Source: Odobenus rosmarus divergens
Lineage: Eukaryota; Chordata; Mammalia; Carnivora; Odobenidae
Direction of reading: 5' to 3'
Assembly (NCBI RefSeq): GCF_000321225.1
Contig: NW_004450465.1
Coordinates: forward strand, 1,556,329 to 1,620,328
Length of the DNA: 64,000 nucleotides
Under the pieces are notes generated by a model that saw nothing but the letters and a program-made list of their open reading frames with translations, did not search any database and had not been told where the DNA came from. A program made the position numbers and the translations under genes. The stretch's first letter is position 1. Each line of letters begins with the position of its first letter. Shown here piece after piece: positions 48,200-59,029 of the stretch.

Positions 48200-49140
48200 T
48201 ATTCTTTATTTTTCTCAGATATACCTAGCTTCCTTTTTTTTTTATCTTTGGCATTTTTATTCAGACATGTATAAATTTTTTTGTTTTGTTTTTTTAACTT
48301 TGGCATTTTTATTCAGGCATGCATAATTTATAAATTTTTAGTATCTATATTCTTACTTTCAAAGATTAGTTCATTTTTTTTCTTGTTTTTCCTAATAAGT
48401 ACAATTATGATGATAAATATTTCTCTGAGTGCTGTCTTGGCCATATTGATGCCTTTATTAACACACTGTACTTTTATTATATTGCATTTCTAAATAGTTT
48501 TTTATTTCCTCTTTAACTCAGATGTTACAAAGATGTTGGCTTTTATTTTTCTTCAAGCAGTACAGTTTTTAATTCTAAGAAGTCTAGTTGGCTTTTGGTT
48601 TGAAGGAGTTTTTTTTCTTCTCAATTTCTAATTTAAACATACCATGATTAATGAAAGTGGCCTATGTGATTTCTATTTAATTTGTAAACATTTCCTAATA
48701 CATGATCAATTTTTTGACTGCTTAATGTGCTTTTGAAAAAAATCAATGCTGTTCATTGGCTACATATATATATGCAAAGTTTATTGTGTTAATCAAATCT
48801 TTTACATCCTTATTTTTAGTGTATTTGATTTATGGATTTCCAAAAAATGTTTAAAGTTCATTGTGATTGTGAATCTATTTATTTATCCTTATATTTTCTA
48901 TTTGCTTTTGTTCTATATATTTAGAAGCTACATTGTCAGGATTATAAGGGTTTGTTTGATAACTTTTATTACTTTTATTATTCTGAAGTGTTCTTCTTCA
49001 TTTTAATAATACCTACTTTGAATTTTCTTTTGCCTCGTATCAGTTTTGCCAGTATTCTGGTTAGCATTTTCCTTTTATATTTTTTTCCCAATAATGTCAT
49101 TTCAAACTTTGTGTGTCTTCAGCCTGCTTGTGGGAGAGAG
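48200..49140 (-). mobile_element. Degenerate old LINE-1 segment, reverse strand
   Basis: AT-rich sequence reading in antisense as a decayed L1M body: 'ctaagaagtctagttggctt', 'cttctcaatttctaattt', 'aatgtgcttttgaaaaaaat', 'ttagaagctacattgtcagg', 'attataagggtttgtttgat' and 'tctggttagcattttcctt'. The small hydrophobic forward frames (48281-48493, 48746-49006) are antisense translations of this A-rich LINE and are not membrane proteins. A near-duplicate 'actttggcatttttattca' occurs at 48247 and 48298. Confidence 0.55.
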
Positions 49141-49789
49141 TAGGACATTTTGTTCTGTGCAGTGTGACCTCTAGCCTGTCTTTTGTGATTTGGATGAGGA
49201 ACAGAGTGTGCTATCCCCCTCAGGGCAGGCCTTTAGTCATCTCCTCATGTAGGGGCTCATTATTTCACCTGGGTGTCAGCCACCAAAGGCCCCACCCAAC
49301 CTCTCCTCACTAGCTGTTCCTGCCCAAGGCGACAGACATATTAGTTGCTCTATGCCTGGGAGTGGTAGAGGCAGAAGAGAGGGAGAGTGCAGATGGTCAA
49401 CAGACCTGATTGCTTCTGCTGCAGAACCCCAATTAATCACCCTGTCAGGTGCCACAGGGGACTTCTTGCCAGACCTCTGAAAGTCACCAGTCTTTTGGCT
49501 AAAACCATCCTTGGGGCCATACCCACCTTTGCAAGAGTTTGCTCCTGCATGGGTTTTGGGCTGTGATTTCATTCTTCAATCTGATCCCAACTATCTTCGA
49601 TCTGTCTGAAATTCACCAAATATTTTTGGCCAACTGTTTGGGAGCATAATTTTAAAAACAAGATTTTTGCCATTTCTGGAGATTTTTGTGGGAGGAAGAG
49701 GCTATGAGGATTTCCATAATACTTGTTCTATCTTTTCCATTATTTCTCTAGGCCAGATTAACAAAAACAGGACTCTGAGGCAAAGCACA
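49141..49789. other. Unassigned sequence between L1 relics
   Basis: GC-richer than its neighbours. Possibly further decayed L1 or unique sequence. The 98-codon reverse frame 49276-49572 has no recognisable domain. Confidence 0.4.
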
Positions 49790-50021
49790 TGAACATTCTT
49801 AGGAACCCTGACACATACTGCCAAATTGCTTTCTACAAGGATTATAATAATTTACACCATCAACAGCAGCTCCCTCATTGGAAATTTTGCTCATTATTTA
49901 GAAGAAAAAGAGAAGTTCAATACCAAGTAGCATGACAGTTGAAGTTTTATAGTTTTATAAAGGTATAATTCACATACAATAAACCACAGATATTTAAAGT
50001 ATATAATTTGGTAAGTTTTGA

Positions 50022-50085
50022 CATATATATGTCATATATATATGTGTGTCATATATATGTGTCATATATACACACACACACACAC
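50022..50085. repeat. (TA/TG)n and (AC)n compound microsatellite
   Basis: Alternating CATATATATG units followed by (AC)n, partly self-complementary, so cruciform or Z-DNA formation is possible. Embedded in the old L1 3' UTR. Confidence 0.9.
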
Positions 50086-50266
50086 TATGAAACCATCACC
50101 ACAAAGAGTAAACACATCCACCAATCCCAAAAGCTTCCTAATATTCCTTAGCAATCCTTCTTTCCTACTCCTGCCTACCTCACTCTCCCATCCTCAGGAA
50201 ACACTGATCTGATTTCTATCACTGTTGATTAACTCACATTTTCTATTGTTTTATATAAACAGAATC

Positions 50267-50290
50267 TCACACACACACACACACACACTT
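50267..50290 (+). repeat. (CA)n microsatellite
   Basis: Eleven or so CA units inside the old L1 3' UTR, at the position where L1 consensus has a short unrelated segment. Confidence 0.9.
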
Positions 50291-50399
50291 TTTTCTCTGA
50301 TCTTTCACTCAGGGTAATTATTTTGAGATTCACCCATCTTACTTCATGCGTCAACTGTTTACTCTTTATTGCTGAGTAGTATTACATATATATATCTCC

Positions 50400-51205
50400 T
50401 ATTGAAGTTGACCTACAGCTCCTACAGCTCACTGATGCTCTGTTTACTTTTTTAAATTTTTTTCCTGCGTGTTCCTTTATTGACATTTCTATTGTTAGGT
50501 CTTCAAATTCACTAATCTTTTCTTCTGTGATGTCTAATATGCTATTAATCTTTTCCAATGTATTTGTCATCTCACACATTATAGCTTTCACATGTAGAAG
50601 CCTAATTTGACTTTCCTTAAGACATTTTCCGTATCTCTATTTTACCTTTGTACAGGCAAAATAGTTATAATAATTTTTAATGTCCTTTTCTGATAATTCC
50701 AATACCTGTGTCAATTCTAAGTCAGTTTGATTGCTTTTTGACTCATTATGAGTTGTATTTTCCGCTTTTTTGCACGCTTGGCAATTTTTTATTGGATTCC
50801 ATCCAGTCACTGTGAATTTGACTTTGTTTGGTGTTGGATATTTTTATATTCCGATATTTTTCAGCTTTATTCAAGGATACCATTAAAGTACAAAGAAACA
50901 GTTTGGTCCTTTTGTTCCTGCTTGCAAGACTTGTTAGGCTGGACCACAGCAGTGTTTAACTTAGCACTAGTTATTTCCCGCCACTGAGATAAGACTTTTC
51001 TGAGTATTCTACCCACTGCTACATGAACTCCAGTCTCCTGTGTGTGCACCAGAGATTATTCCTTCTAATGCTTTTGTCTAGTCCTTTTCTGGTCTGTTTC
51101 CTCATATGTATGAGCTGGTATCCACTGTTCTTTTATATATTATATCTTTGTTCATTTCAGGTGGAAAGGTAAATGCAATCCCTTTTACTCCATCCTAACA
51201 GAAGC
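50400..51205 (-). mobile_element. HAL1/L1-like relic with ORF1 coiled-coil segment
   Basis: On the reverse strand, 50591-50400 translates to a stretch containing LEKINSILDITEEKISEFEDL, the acidic heptad pattern of the L1/HAL1 ORF1 coiled coil. 50600-51205 matches old L1 sequence in antisense ('ggattccatccagtcactg', 'ggtgttggatatttttat', 'gttaggctggaccacagcag', 'tcttttctgagtattctacc'-like). Reading along the reverse strand, the order 5' region, ORF1, then an L1 3' UTR at 50395-49930 without ORF2 resembles a HAL1 half-LINE. Two separate insertions are also possible. Confidence 0.55.
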
Positions 51206-51429
51206 AAAACTAACTTTTTTTAGTGTGAGAAGGCTTTTTTCAAATAATGACACTATTTAACACAAATACAAAGCAAAGCTCCTATGACTAAAAGTGAAAT
51301 AAAGGATTGATAGCCTGAGAAAACCTGCCCACACAACTTCTTCCTTGATGTTCTCAGAAGCTAAAACTCTCCCCTGATCCTTAGAGATTCACAAAGCCCA
51401 ATTTAAAAACCACTAGATCTGGTCAAACT

Positions 51430-51515
51430 CCTCCTTTTTATACTTGATGCAACTGACACCCAGAATGGTTAAGTCACTTGCCCAAGGTCACACTGCTAAA
51501 ACCTAGGTCACAGGA
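51430..51515 (+). repeat. MIR SINE fragment
   Basis: 'aatggttaagtcacttgccc' and 'aaggtcacactgctaaaacc' reproduce the MIR core. Confidence 0.8.
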
Positions 51516-53494
51516 TGAAAGGGAATAATGACTCACAAGAGTAAAGGCCTCAAGAATGGGAGCAATGATTACTATGTTTGCCCCTGTATTTTTAAATTTC
51601 CAAAAATCTATAACAGTGACCAGAGAAGAGAGAAGGACTGTGTGAGTTTAAGAAAGGATTCAGTGCAAAAGGGTCCTAGTTATGCCTTCCCTTGCAAATC
51701 AAGTTCATTTCCTGAAGCCCCATCTCCTAGGGAAGATTCTCAATGAGCTTCAGCTCAGCTCACAGATCTCTGGCAAAGGGCAGACTCCTAAAGACTAGAA
51801 CTCAGATCCCTGAATCATAGGCAAGTGTTCTGTCCAATGTACTGCATCACCTCCCTTCCACTGCTAATATCCTAGAATCCACTGAAACCCTTCTTCTTTG
51901 CTACGCATCAAATATTTAAGAAGAGAGTACTGACTCATGTGTTTGTGATTGTTGGCAAAATTTCCTGTGAGTACAGAAATCTCAATCCCACACTAAAAAA
52001 GTAGAGATTCCATTTTGCCTTGAACATCATGCAACAGAGTATGGTGTGATGACAGTGTTTAGAAATCAAGCTAGAAGGAAGAGAGTTCATCAAGTAGGAA
52101 TGAAAGCTCTAGGTCCCCATTGAAAACAACCAAACAGGAAAGGTATGGGTGCCAGGAGCTAACTCAGACACTGACATACTGGATGAGTCTCAATTCGCCA
52201 CTCAATGAATTTCAAATTCCTTGTCTTTAAATAGTATTCATACAACCTGTCACAGCTTGCTTCCCAGAGAATCTGGAAGCTATAAGTGGATTTTAAAACG
52301 ATTTGTAAATCACTTAGAATTCCTTGGATACAGGATGATATACAAATATGTGGTACTACTATAATGTAACCATACTTAAATATAGTTAGCCATACTTAAG
52401 TATGCTAACCATACTTAAATATTTACAATGTTACCATTGAGAGGGATTATCTGCAAAATTCTTAATGTCTTCTCCAACTAATTTTCCAAATGACAGAGAA
52501 GTTAATTACCCTGGAGTCTTGCTATACTATAATCTTACCATGGTCCCCAGAAATTAAGATACATTTAGAACTTTTTCCATATCAGTGAGAACTGAAAGAA
52601 TTTCAACACAATATGGCTATTCCCAAACCACATCACACGCCTCAGAGACAACACCAGTAAGAAGAGTTAAATATCTTTCTTGAGGATTCAATCTTGTAAC
52701 TTTGCCCATTATTAGAGGAAGAAATTACCAAAGTAGTTTGATTCATTTTGTGATCCAGTTGTTATTTTTGACATATATTTGTTTGCAAATTCAGTGCTCA
52801 GAAGATGGTTTATTTCACCCAGTGTCTTCAGTTAGGATGACAAGATATCGTTAGGTGGGTGGTGACTTCATGATTTGAACTGCAGGGCTGCTTATGGCTG
52901 TACAGGGGATGAATCAGGCCTTGAGAACTGTGCTCTGCACAGCCTGCTCCATCATGCATGGCTTCCCTTATTCTCCTTTAGAACTAGAAGAAAACTGTGA
53001 GTTAAAAGAGGGAATTTGGGTAATGAGGAATCCAGGCACCAGAATTCCTGTAAAAGATATGCATCAACAGATAATAATAGCTCTCTTATGAATTTTACAT
53101 TCATGGATCTATATGCAAAATGTTACATTTACCTGCATAAACACATTACATTTACCCATAAAAATACTTAACACATACACATTATGTGTATACATTTATT
53201 GAGACCCTATTACTAGGCATACAATAGGAACTTCATAAATTATTCAAATAGATGAAAATATACTTACTATGATAGTGATACATGGTGGCCATTAAAATAA
53301 GATGAACTCCTAATTTTTATTACAATGAAGAAAGACCATTGTTAATTTTCATCCATTCAGAAATGGTCTACCAGTTTCAGAAGACTCCAAAAGAACACAT
53401 AACCTAAGTCACAAGCATAATAAACATTAAGTGTGACCTAATCAGCACAAATTAACTGAATGCCCTATAACATGTACAGAAACTATTTAATTCT
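51516..53494. other. Unique AT-rich sequence
   Basis: No gene recognised. It includes a three-unit tandem repeat at 52367-52424. The old repeat phrase 'tacatttattgagaccctat' near 53187 may be a fragment of the TTCATT-headed family. Confidence 0.45.
52367..52424 (+). repeat. Three-copy 19-20 bp tandem repeat with palindrome
   Basis: Units TAACCATACTTAAATATAGT, TAGCCATACTTAAGTATGC and TAACCATACTTAAATATTT. The middle unit contains the perfect palindrome CATACTTAAGTATG at 52391-52404. Confidence 0.85.
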
Positions 53495-53513
53495 AAAAAT
53501 CGTGTTCCTGAAA

Positions 53514-55500
53514 GAAGTACAACTTTCACTATTTGCAGATGATGTGATTCTGTATTTAGAAAACCATAAAGACTTCACCAAAAAAACTAGTATAACTGAT
53601 AAGTGAATTCAGTAAGGGCGCAAGATACAAAATCAATATATAATATATACAATGAAATATTATACAGCCATAAAAAAGATAGGATTGTGCCATTTGAGAC
53701 GACATGAATGAACCTAGAGGGTATTACATTAAGTGAACTAAGTCAGACTGAGAAAGACAAATACCACACAATACTACTAATAAAAGGAATCCCCTAAAAA
53801 ATGAATACACAAACAAAAAGCTGAATCAGAACTATAAATACAGAGAACAAACTGACAGTTGCCAGATGGGAGAGTGTGGGGGTTTGGGCAAAATGGGGGT
53901 AGAGGAGTGGGAGGTACAGACCTCTAGTTATTGAATAAGTAAGTCAGAAGAATAAAAAGCAGAACATAAGCAATACAGTCAATAATATTATAATAGCGAT
54001 GTAATGGTACAGATGTGGAACAGAGCATAACATATAAACTTGTCAAACTACTAAGTTGTACACCTGAAACTAATGTAATATTATGTGCCAACTACAGTAA
54101 AATTTAAAAAAAATTTTAAAGAAAGCAAACAAATCAATATACAGAAATCTGTTAACATTTCCATACACTAACAATGAAGTAGCAGAAAGAGAAATTAAGA
54201 AAATGAAATAATCCCATTTACAACTGCACCAAAATCACAAAAAATACCTAAGAATAAACTTAACCAAGGAAATGAAAGACCTGTCCTCTGAAATCTATAA
54301 AACACTGATGAAAGTCATTGAAGACAACCCAAACAAAGGGTAAGATGTTCCATGCTGATGGAATGGAAGAACAAATATTGCTAAAATGTCCACACTATCC
54401 AAAGCAATCTACAGATTTATGCAATCCCTACAAAATAGCAACAGCATTCTTCACAGGACTAGAACAAATAATCTTAAAATTTGTGTGGATCCACAAAAGA
54501 CCCCAAATAGCCAAAGCAATCTTGAAAAAGAAGAACAAAACTGGCAGTATCACAATTCCAGATACAAAGAGAGATTACCAAGCTGTAGGAATCAAAACAG
54601 TATGGTACTGGCACAAAAGTAGACACATAGATCAGTGGAACAGAATAGAGAAGTATAGAGAAGGCAGGAATGAACTCATAAAAATATGGTCAATTAATCT
54701 CTGACAAAGGAGGCAGGAATATGCAATGGGAAAAAGACAGTCTCCTCAACAAATGGTGTTGGGAAAACTGGACAGCTACACGCAAAAGAATGAAACTGGA
54801 CCACTTTCTGATACCATACACAAAAATACACCCAAAATGGATGAAGGACCCAAATGTGAGACCTGAAACCATAAAAATCCTAGAGGAGAGCATGAGCAGT
54901 AATTTCTCTGACATTGGTCATAGCAACATTTTTCTAGATAGGTCTCCTGAGGCAAGGGAAACAAAAGCAAAAATAAACTATTGGGACTACATTCAAATAA
55001 AGAGCTTGTGCACAGCAAAGAAAACCATCAACAAAACTAAAAGACAACCTACCGAATGGGAGAATATATTTGCAAATGACTTACTTGATAAAGGGTTAGT
55101 GTCCAAAATCTATAAAGAACTTGCACTGCTTAACACCCAAAAAACAAATAATCCAATTAAAAAAATGGGCAGGAGACATGGACAGACAGTTCTCCACAGA
55201 AGACATCCAGTTGGCCAATAAACACATGACAGGATGCTCAACATCACTCATCATCAGCGAAATGCAAATCAAAACCACAGTGAGATATTACCTCACACCT
55301 GTCAGAATGGCTAAAATCAACAACACAAGAAACAACAAGTGTTGGTGAGGATATGGAGAGAAAGAAATCCCTGTGTACTGTTGGTGGGAATGCAGTCTGG
55401 TGGTGCAGCCACTATGGAAAACAGTATTGAAGTTCTTCAAAATATTAAAAATAGAATTGCCATATGATCCAGTAATTCCCCTACTGGGTATTTACCCAAA
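53514..55500 (+). pseudogene. L1 ORF2 relic (RT core to C-terminus), interrupted
   Basis: Starts just upstream of the RT catalytic box. FADD is intact at 53532-53543 (FADDVILY). An L1 tail interrupts it at 53641-54130. Open blocks follow at 54318-54704 ([34 protein letters not shown]), 54721-55221 ([47 protein letters not shown]) and 55121-55348 ([30 protein letters not shown]). Lesions: a one-base loss near 'cagatttatgcaatcc' (54415), an A7 run at 55159-55165 where six would keep the frame, and a TGA after NNKCW (55346-55348). All three recur in the copy at 61548-63910. Confidence 0.9.
53630..54141 (+). mobile_element. Nested L1 3' end inside the forward L1
   Basis: Insert 53641-54130 carries an L1 3' UTR ('aatgaaatattatacagcc', 'gagacgacatgaatgaacc', 'cacctgaaactaatgtaat') ending in an A-rich tail. 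Host L1 reading resumes directly after it. The target duplication AAATCAATATA is exact at 53630-53640 and 54131-54141. So a 5'-truncated L1 of a different 3' UTR type landed in the host. Confidence 0.88.
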
Positions 55501-56319
55501 GAATCCAAAAACATGAAGTCAAAAAGATATATCCATCCCTATGTTTACTGCAGCATTATATACGGTAGCAGATTACGGAAGCAACCTAAGTGTCCATGGG
55601 TAGATGAATAGATAAAGAAGATATATACACACACATACACACACAATGGAATACTCAGCCATGAAAAAAGAAAAAGAAATCTTGCCACTTGCAAAACATG
55701 GACAAAGAGAATATGCCCATTGGTAGATAAATAGATGAGATATGATATATATATATATGTAAATATATATACACACAAAGAAGATGAGATATATACATAT
55801 ATATATAAAATATATACATATACACAATGGAATACTCAGCTGTAAAAAAGAAGGAAATCTTACCATTTGCAACAGTATGGATGGATCTAGAGAACATAAT
55901 GTTAAGTGAGTTAAGCCAGTCAGAGAAAGACAAATACCATATGATTTCACTCATATGAGGAATTTGAGAAACAAAGAAAATAACGAAGAAAAAAAGAAAC
56001 AAACAAAAAACCAGACTCTTAAATATAAATAACAAACTGATGGTTTGAGGGTTGGGGGGATGGGTCAAATAGGTGAAGAGGACTAAAAGTACACTTACCA
56101 TGATGAGCACCGAGTAACGTATAGAATTGTTGACTCACTATATATTGTGCACCTGAAACTAATAGAACACTCTATGTTAACTATACTGGAATTAAAAAAT
56201 AAAAAAAATCCTGTTCCTAAAACTCAAGCAAAGACTATTGGGTTGCCTTGTCCCCACTATCATAGGTAAACTCTACTTTCTAAGAACAGTGACTATGAAA
56301 TGGGGGAAGAAATATTTGT

Positions 56320-56470
56320 CTAAGAATCAGAAGACCTGCTCTCCGGGCCCAGCTCTGTAACTAATAAGCTAAGGGCACTAGTTCTAGTTCCTTTTCTCCA
56401 TATCTTAACTGCTTAAATCTGTAAACTGCATAGTTGGATTTCACAATCCATAAGGTCCCTTCAGGCTATA
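56320..56470 (+). repeat. MIR SINE, degenerate
   Basis: 'aatcagaagacctgctctcc', 'ccagctctgtaactaataag' and 'aactgcttaaatctgtaaac' follow the MIR order with gaps. Confidence 0.55.
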
Positions 56471-57014
56471 CATGAATTTATTTAATGTTTTAATTTACTC
56501 ACACCCTGACTAATCAATAAGGTTAATAAAACAGAAAATTAGGACCAAATGGCAAAAGAAAAATGAAAATATGCTAACAATAAGCGTTAACGTAATTGCC
56601 AATTACATTTTATATTTGACTCTGAGCAATTAGAGAAAAACCACAAATATAAGCTTCACAACTTTTCATTTCTAGAAAGGGAGAAACTTTCCTTTTTTTG
56701 AGGTACAACCTTCTGTGGTTGTAATTCCTGCCACAGTTGAGAAGATAAACCGTGACTCTAAGTTCACAAGATCATCTGCAAGCAAGAAACCTCTCCATAT
56801 ATTCTCTGTATTTAGGTAAAGATTAAACATGTGAAGGGCACTGTTTTTCATAGGTAATGTACTGTCACCTTGAAGTGACTGGGTACCACACAATCTAGGG
56901 AATCAGAACACAGAGCCATTAAATAATATTTCAGAGGCCACCCACCTAGACACGAACAGCAGAGAGAGTAAACAGAGTTCCTGACCTGAGCTCAGAGGCT
57001 GGTTTTAGGTAACA
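56471..57014. other. Unique sequence, no feature
   Basis: Nothing recognised on either strand before the CpG-dense patch. Confidence 0.45.
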
Positions 57015-57325
57015 GATGCCGGGCAGCGGGGGGCACGCGTGCAGAGCTGACTGGCTGTGAATCTGACGCAAGCTGCGAGGAGCACAGGAGAAGCTGCCAT
57101 GAAGCGGCGCCCTGGGGTCTCCTGGGATGGGTGAGGGTCCTTTTCACTCCCACTCAGTCTGTGGCCTCAGCTCAGTCTTAACCTGAAGAGGAAGGTGTGA
57201 CGTTCACTTCCGGTTCTGCGCAGAAGACCTTCCCAGTGACGCACCCACGCGGCAGAAGGATCAGCACGTCCACAAGATGGCACCGGATTTGTCAGAGGCT
57301 CCGGCTGGGGACATTGTACATTAGG
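57015..57325. promoter_or_regulatory. CpG-dense promoter-like patch
   Basis: I count 17 CpG dinucleotides in about 285 bp (57020-57303), far above the rest of the window. Candidate sites cluster in 80 bp: TGACGT (CRE half-site, 57198-57203), ACTTCCGGT (ETS/GABP type, 57206-57214), TGCGCA (NRF1-like core, 57217-57222) and AAGATGGC (YY1 type, 57274-57281). Upstream, an ATG at 57099 in a fair context is followed by TGGGATGGGTGAGGG, a plausible 5' splice donor at about 57131. A TSS near 57200-57270 on the forward strand would fit the usual YY1 position, but no downstream exon is recognisable. It could also be a relic LTR or the retrocopied 5' end of a gene. Confidence 0.45.
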
Positions 57326-58745
57326 GGCTGAGGAAACATCTGGCTCCAGTGGGAGCAGCATGGTCCCCCTCAAACCTCGGAAAAAAACCCAGGCCTGTCA
57401 TCCTATTGCCCTGGGGAGGTGCCTCCAGAGACGAGGTCACCAAACCAGTGCCTACAAAGAACTATTAACAGTAAATTTTGACAGCAACTTATAGGAACAG
57501 TTCCCTCATTTCCTGGTCTCAGAGAAGAGCCATGAGCTCCTCAGAGAATCAATACTCCCTGGTCTTTCCTCTTACCTCGTCGGGGCAGGGGTGTCTAAAA
57601 AAGTATGATGGAACATAGCTTCCAGAGAAAACATGGTATTCACAGGCATACTACCCTGAAGAACGTGGTTTTTTTTGAAAGCTCAGAATACCTTGCTTAT
57701 CAATGTTCCCCTTGCCCCACCCAAGTTTTATCTCCCATTAGCCAGAGGGGACAATATTTCTAATAAGCATCCAGAAATCATCAATTACTTCTACAGTATC
57801 TGTATGGAGTCTTAAAAACAAGAGGAACCTTAAGAAAAACGTGTGGCCACTAGAATAGCAAAATAATTATGCCATAACTAGTCCATGGAAACTCTGGGAA
57901 AACGAATTAGGTATGTCAGCTCCTAAATTGGGCTTTTTCCTTTCATTCATATTTTTTCAACAAACATTTATAGTGTGCCTATGAGGGCAAAAGGAAGCTC
58001 ATACAACCATACTCCAGCTCTGAAAACATCTGTCTCAGAAGTGACACACATCCTTTCTGCCCACATATCATTAGACAAAGCAAGTCACGGGCCATGACAA
58101 ATTTCCTTCCATGGGATGGATTATCCTTCCATGGAAAAATCATCAAATGTCTGTGAACAGAAAAACAGTCCTCCACAAGAACCCAGGATGAGCCTTGGCT
58201 TCACCCAGATTAGTTAAGGAGTTAGGAACCTGGAAGATAAATAGTCCAATAAAAGGGAGGCAAGCATAACCCCTTATTCCTCAACCTAAACTACAGACAC
58301 TTTGAAGATACACACACCAGTGAGATACACACGGCTCAGAAGAGCTCTCGGGAAGCTCTCTGGGGAGAAAAATGCTTTTTCCATCCTGACGAATTCAAGA
58401 ACATGTATACATAAGCCCCTGATACATGACCTGAAAGTTTTCATGTACACACATATTCAACCAGTTGGGTGTAAGGCTGTGAGGAGGAGACACATCACCA
58501 TGATGGTATCTGATTCTGCTCTTCTCCAGTGTTCTAGATGCTAAAGCTAGAATGATCTTTTAAAAACAGAAAACTGGTTGTATTTGCCCAACCCTTCTTC
58601 AATTTTCCCATGCACAACTTTCTATTGTTCAAAACACATCAACGGCTTCCCACTGCTTTCACGCTAAAGATTATAGTTCTAACAGTTCCATACTCTGCTC
58701 CAGGCACACTGGCCTTCTTTTCGTTCTTAGGGATAACTCATAGGC
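57326..58745. other. Unique sequence
   Basis: No exon recognised downstream of the CpG-dense patch. 57940-57990 has a fragment of the TTCATT-headed old repeat ('tttcaacaaacatttatag'). Confidence 0.45.
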
Positions 58746-58952
58746 AGTGATTCTCAACCCTGGGAGATTGTGCCTCCAGGAAACATTTGGCAATGTCTGT
58801 AGTCCTTTTGAGTTGTTACAAGAGAGTGGGATGCAACTTGCATCCAGGGGGTAGAGGCTAGAAACGCTCTTAAACATCTAACAACATACAGGACAGCCCC
58901 CCACAACAACAACAAATTAGCCCTAAAAGCTGACGTGAGAAACCCTGCTCTA
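58746..58952 (+). mobile_element. MER20 hAT-Charlie DNA transposon
   Basis: 'cagtgattctcaaccctgg', 'gaaacatttggcaatgtctg', 'ccagggggtagaggctag', 'catacaggacagccccccac' and 'gagaaaccctgct' are the MER20 landmarks in order. The degraded terminal inverted repeats are 'cagtgattctcaaccct' and 'agaaaccctgct'. Confidence 0.9.
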
Positions 58953-59029
58953 AGGTATCTATTCTACCGTTGCCCAAGGTTCCCAGAACTGAGCTCTAGT
59001 TGCCCACAGTGGTAATACACCATTTACTG

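Larger units (their letters stand above)
49790..50395 (-). mobile_element. Old LINE-1 3' end, reverse strand
   Basis: 'ataaaggtataattcacata', 'caataaaccacagatattta', 'gaaaccatcaccacaaagag', 'caggaaacactgatctgatt' and 'attgctgagtagtattacat' give the L1ME/L1MC 3' UTR in antisense. 49810-49890 ('aattgctttctacaagga', 'aatttacaccatcaacagc') is a C-terminal ORF2 piece from another old L1. It has grown microsatellites at 50022-50085 and 50267-50290. Confidence 0.75.
53495..56222 (+). mobile_element. LINE-1, 5'-truncated, 19-bp TSD, split by another L1
   Basis: Host L1 body 53514-53640 plus 54131-56203. Duplications AAAAATCGTGTTCCTGAAA (53495-53513) and AAAAATCCTGTTCCTAAAA (56204-56222) match at 17 of 19. 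It starts in the reverse transcriptase domain, runs through the ORF2 C-terminus and ends in a 3' UTR ('gtgcacctgaaactaatag', 'actatactggaattaaaaaa'). The 3' UTR contains an imperfect tandem duplication (about 55600-55700 and 55720-55870) rich in TATATA/ACACAC and each including 'aatggaatactcagc'. Very similar to the reverse copy at 61018-63910. Confidence 0.93.

Noticed and set aside
48281..49143. Several Leu/Ile/Phe-rich small forward frames
   Set aside because: Antisense of a decayed A-rich L1. Apparent membrane segments are compositional.
55573..56110. Hydrophobic reverse frames (125 and 151 codons) resembling membrane proteins
   Set aside because: They are antisense translations of an A/TA-rich L1 3' UTR. 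The Tyr/Ile/Phe-rich composition comes from the TATATA and A-runs.
57277..57324. 15-codon frame starting in the YY1-like AAGATGG site as a real CDS start
   Set aside because: It stops after 15 codons with no splice donor inside it. Noted only as part of the promoter-like patch.
57167..57373. 68-codon reverse frame across the CpG-dense patch
   Set aside because: GC-rich sequence lowers stop-codon frequency. No domain and no independent support.
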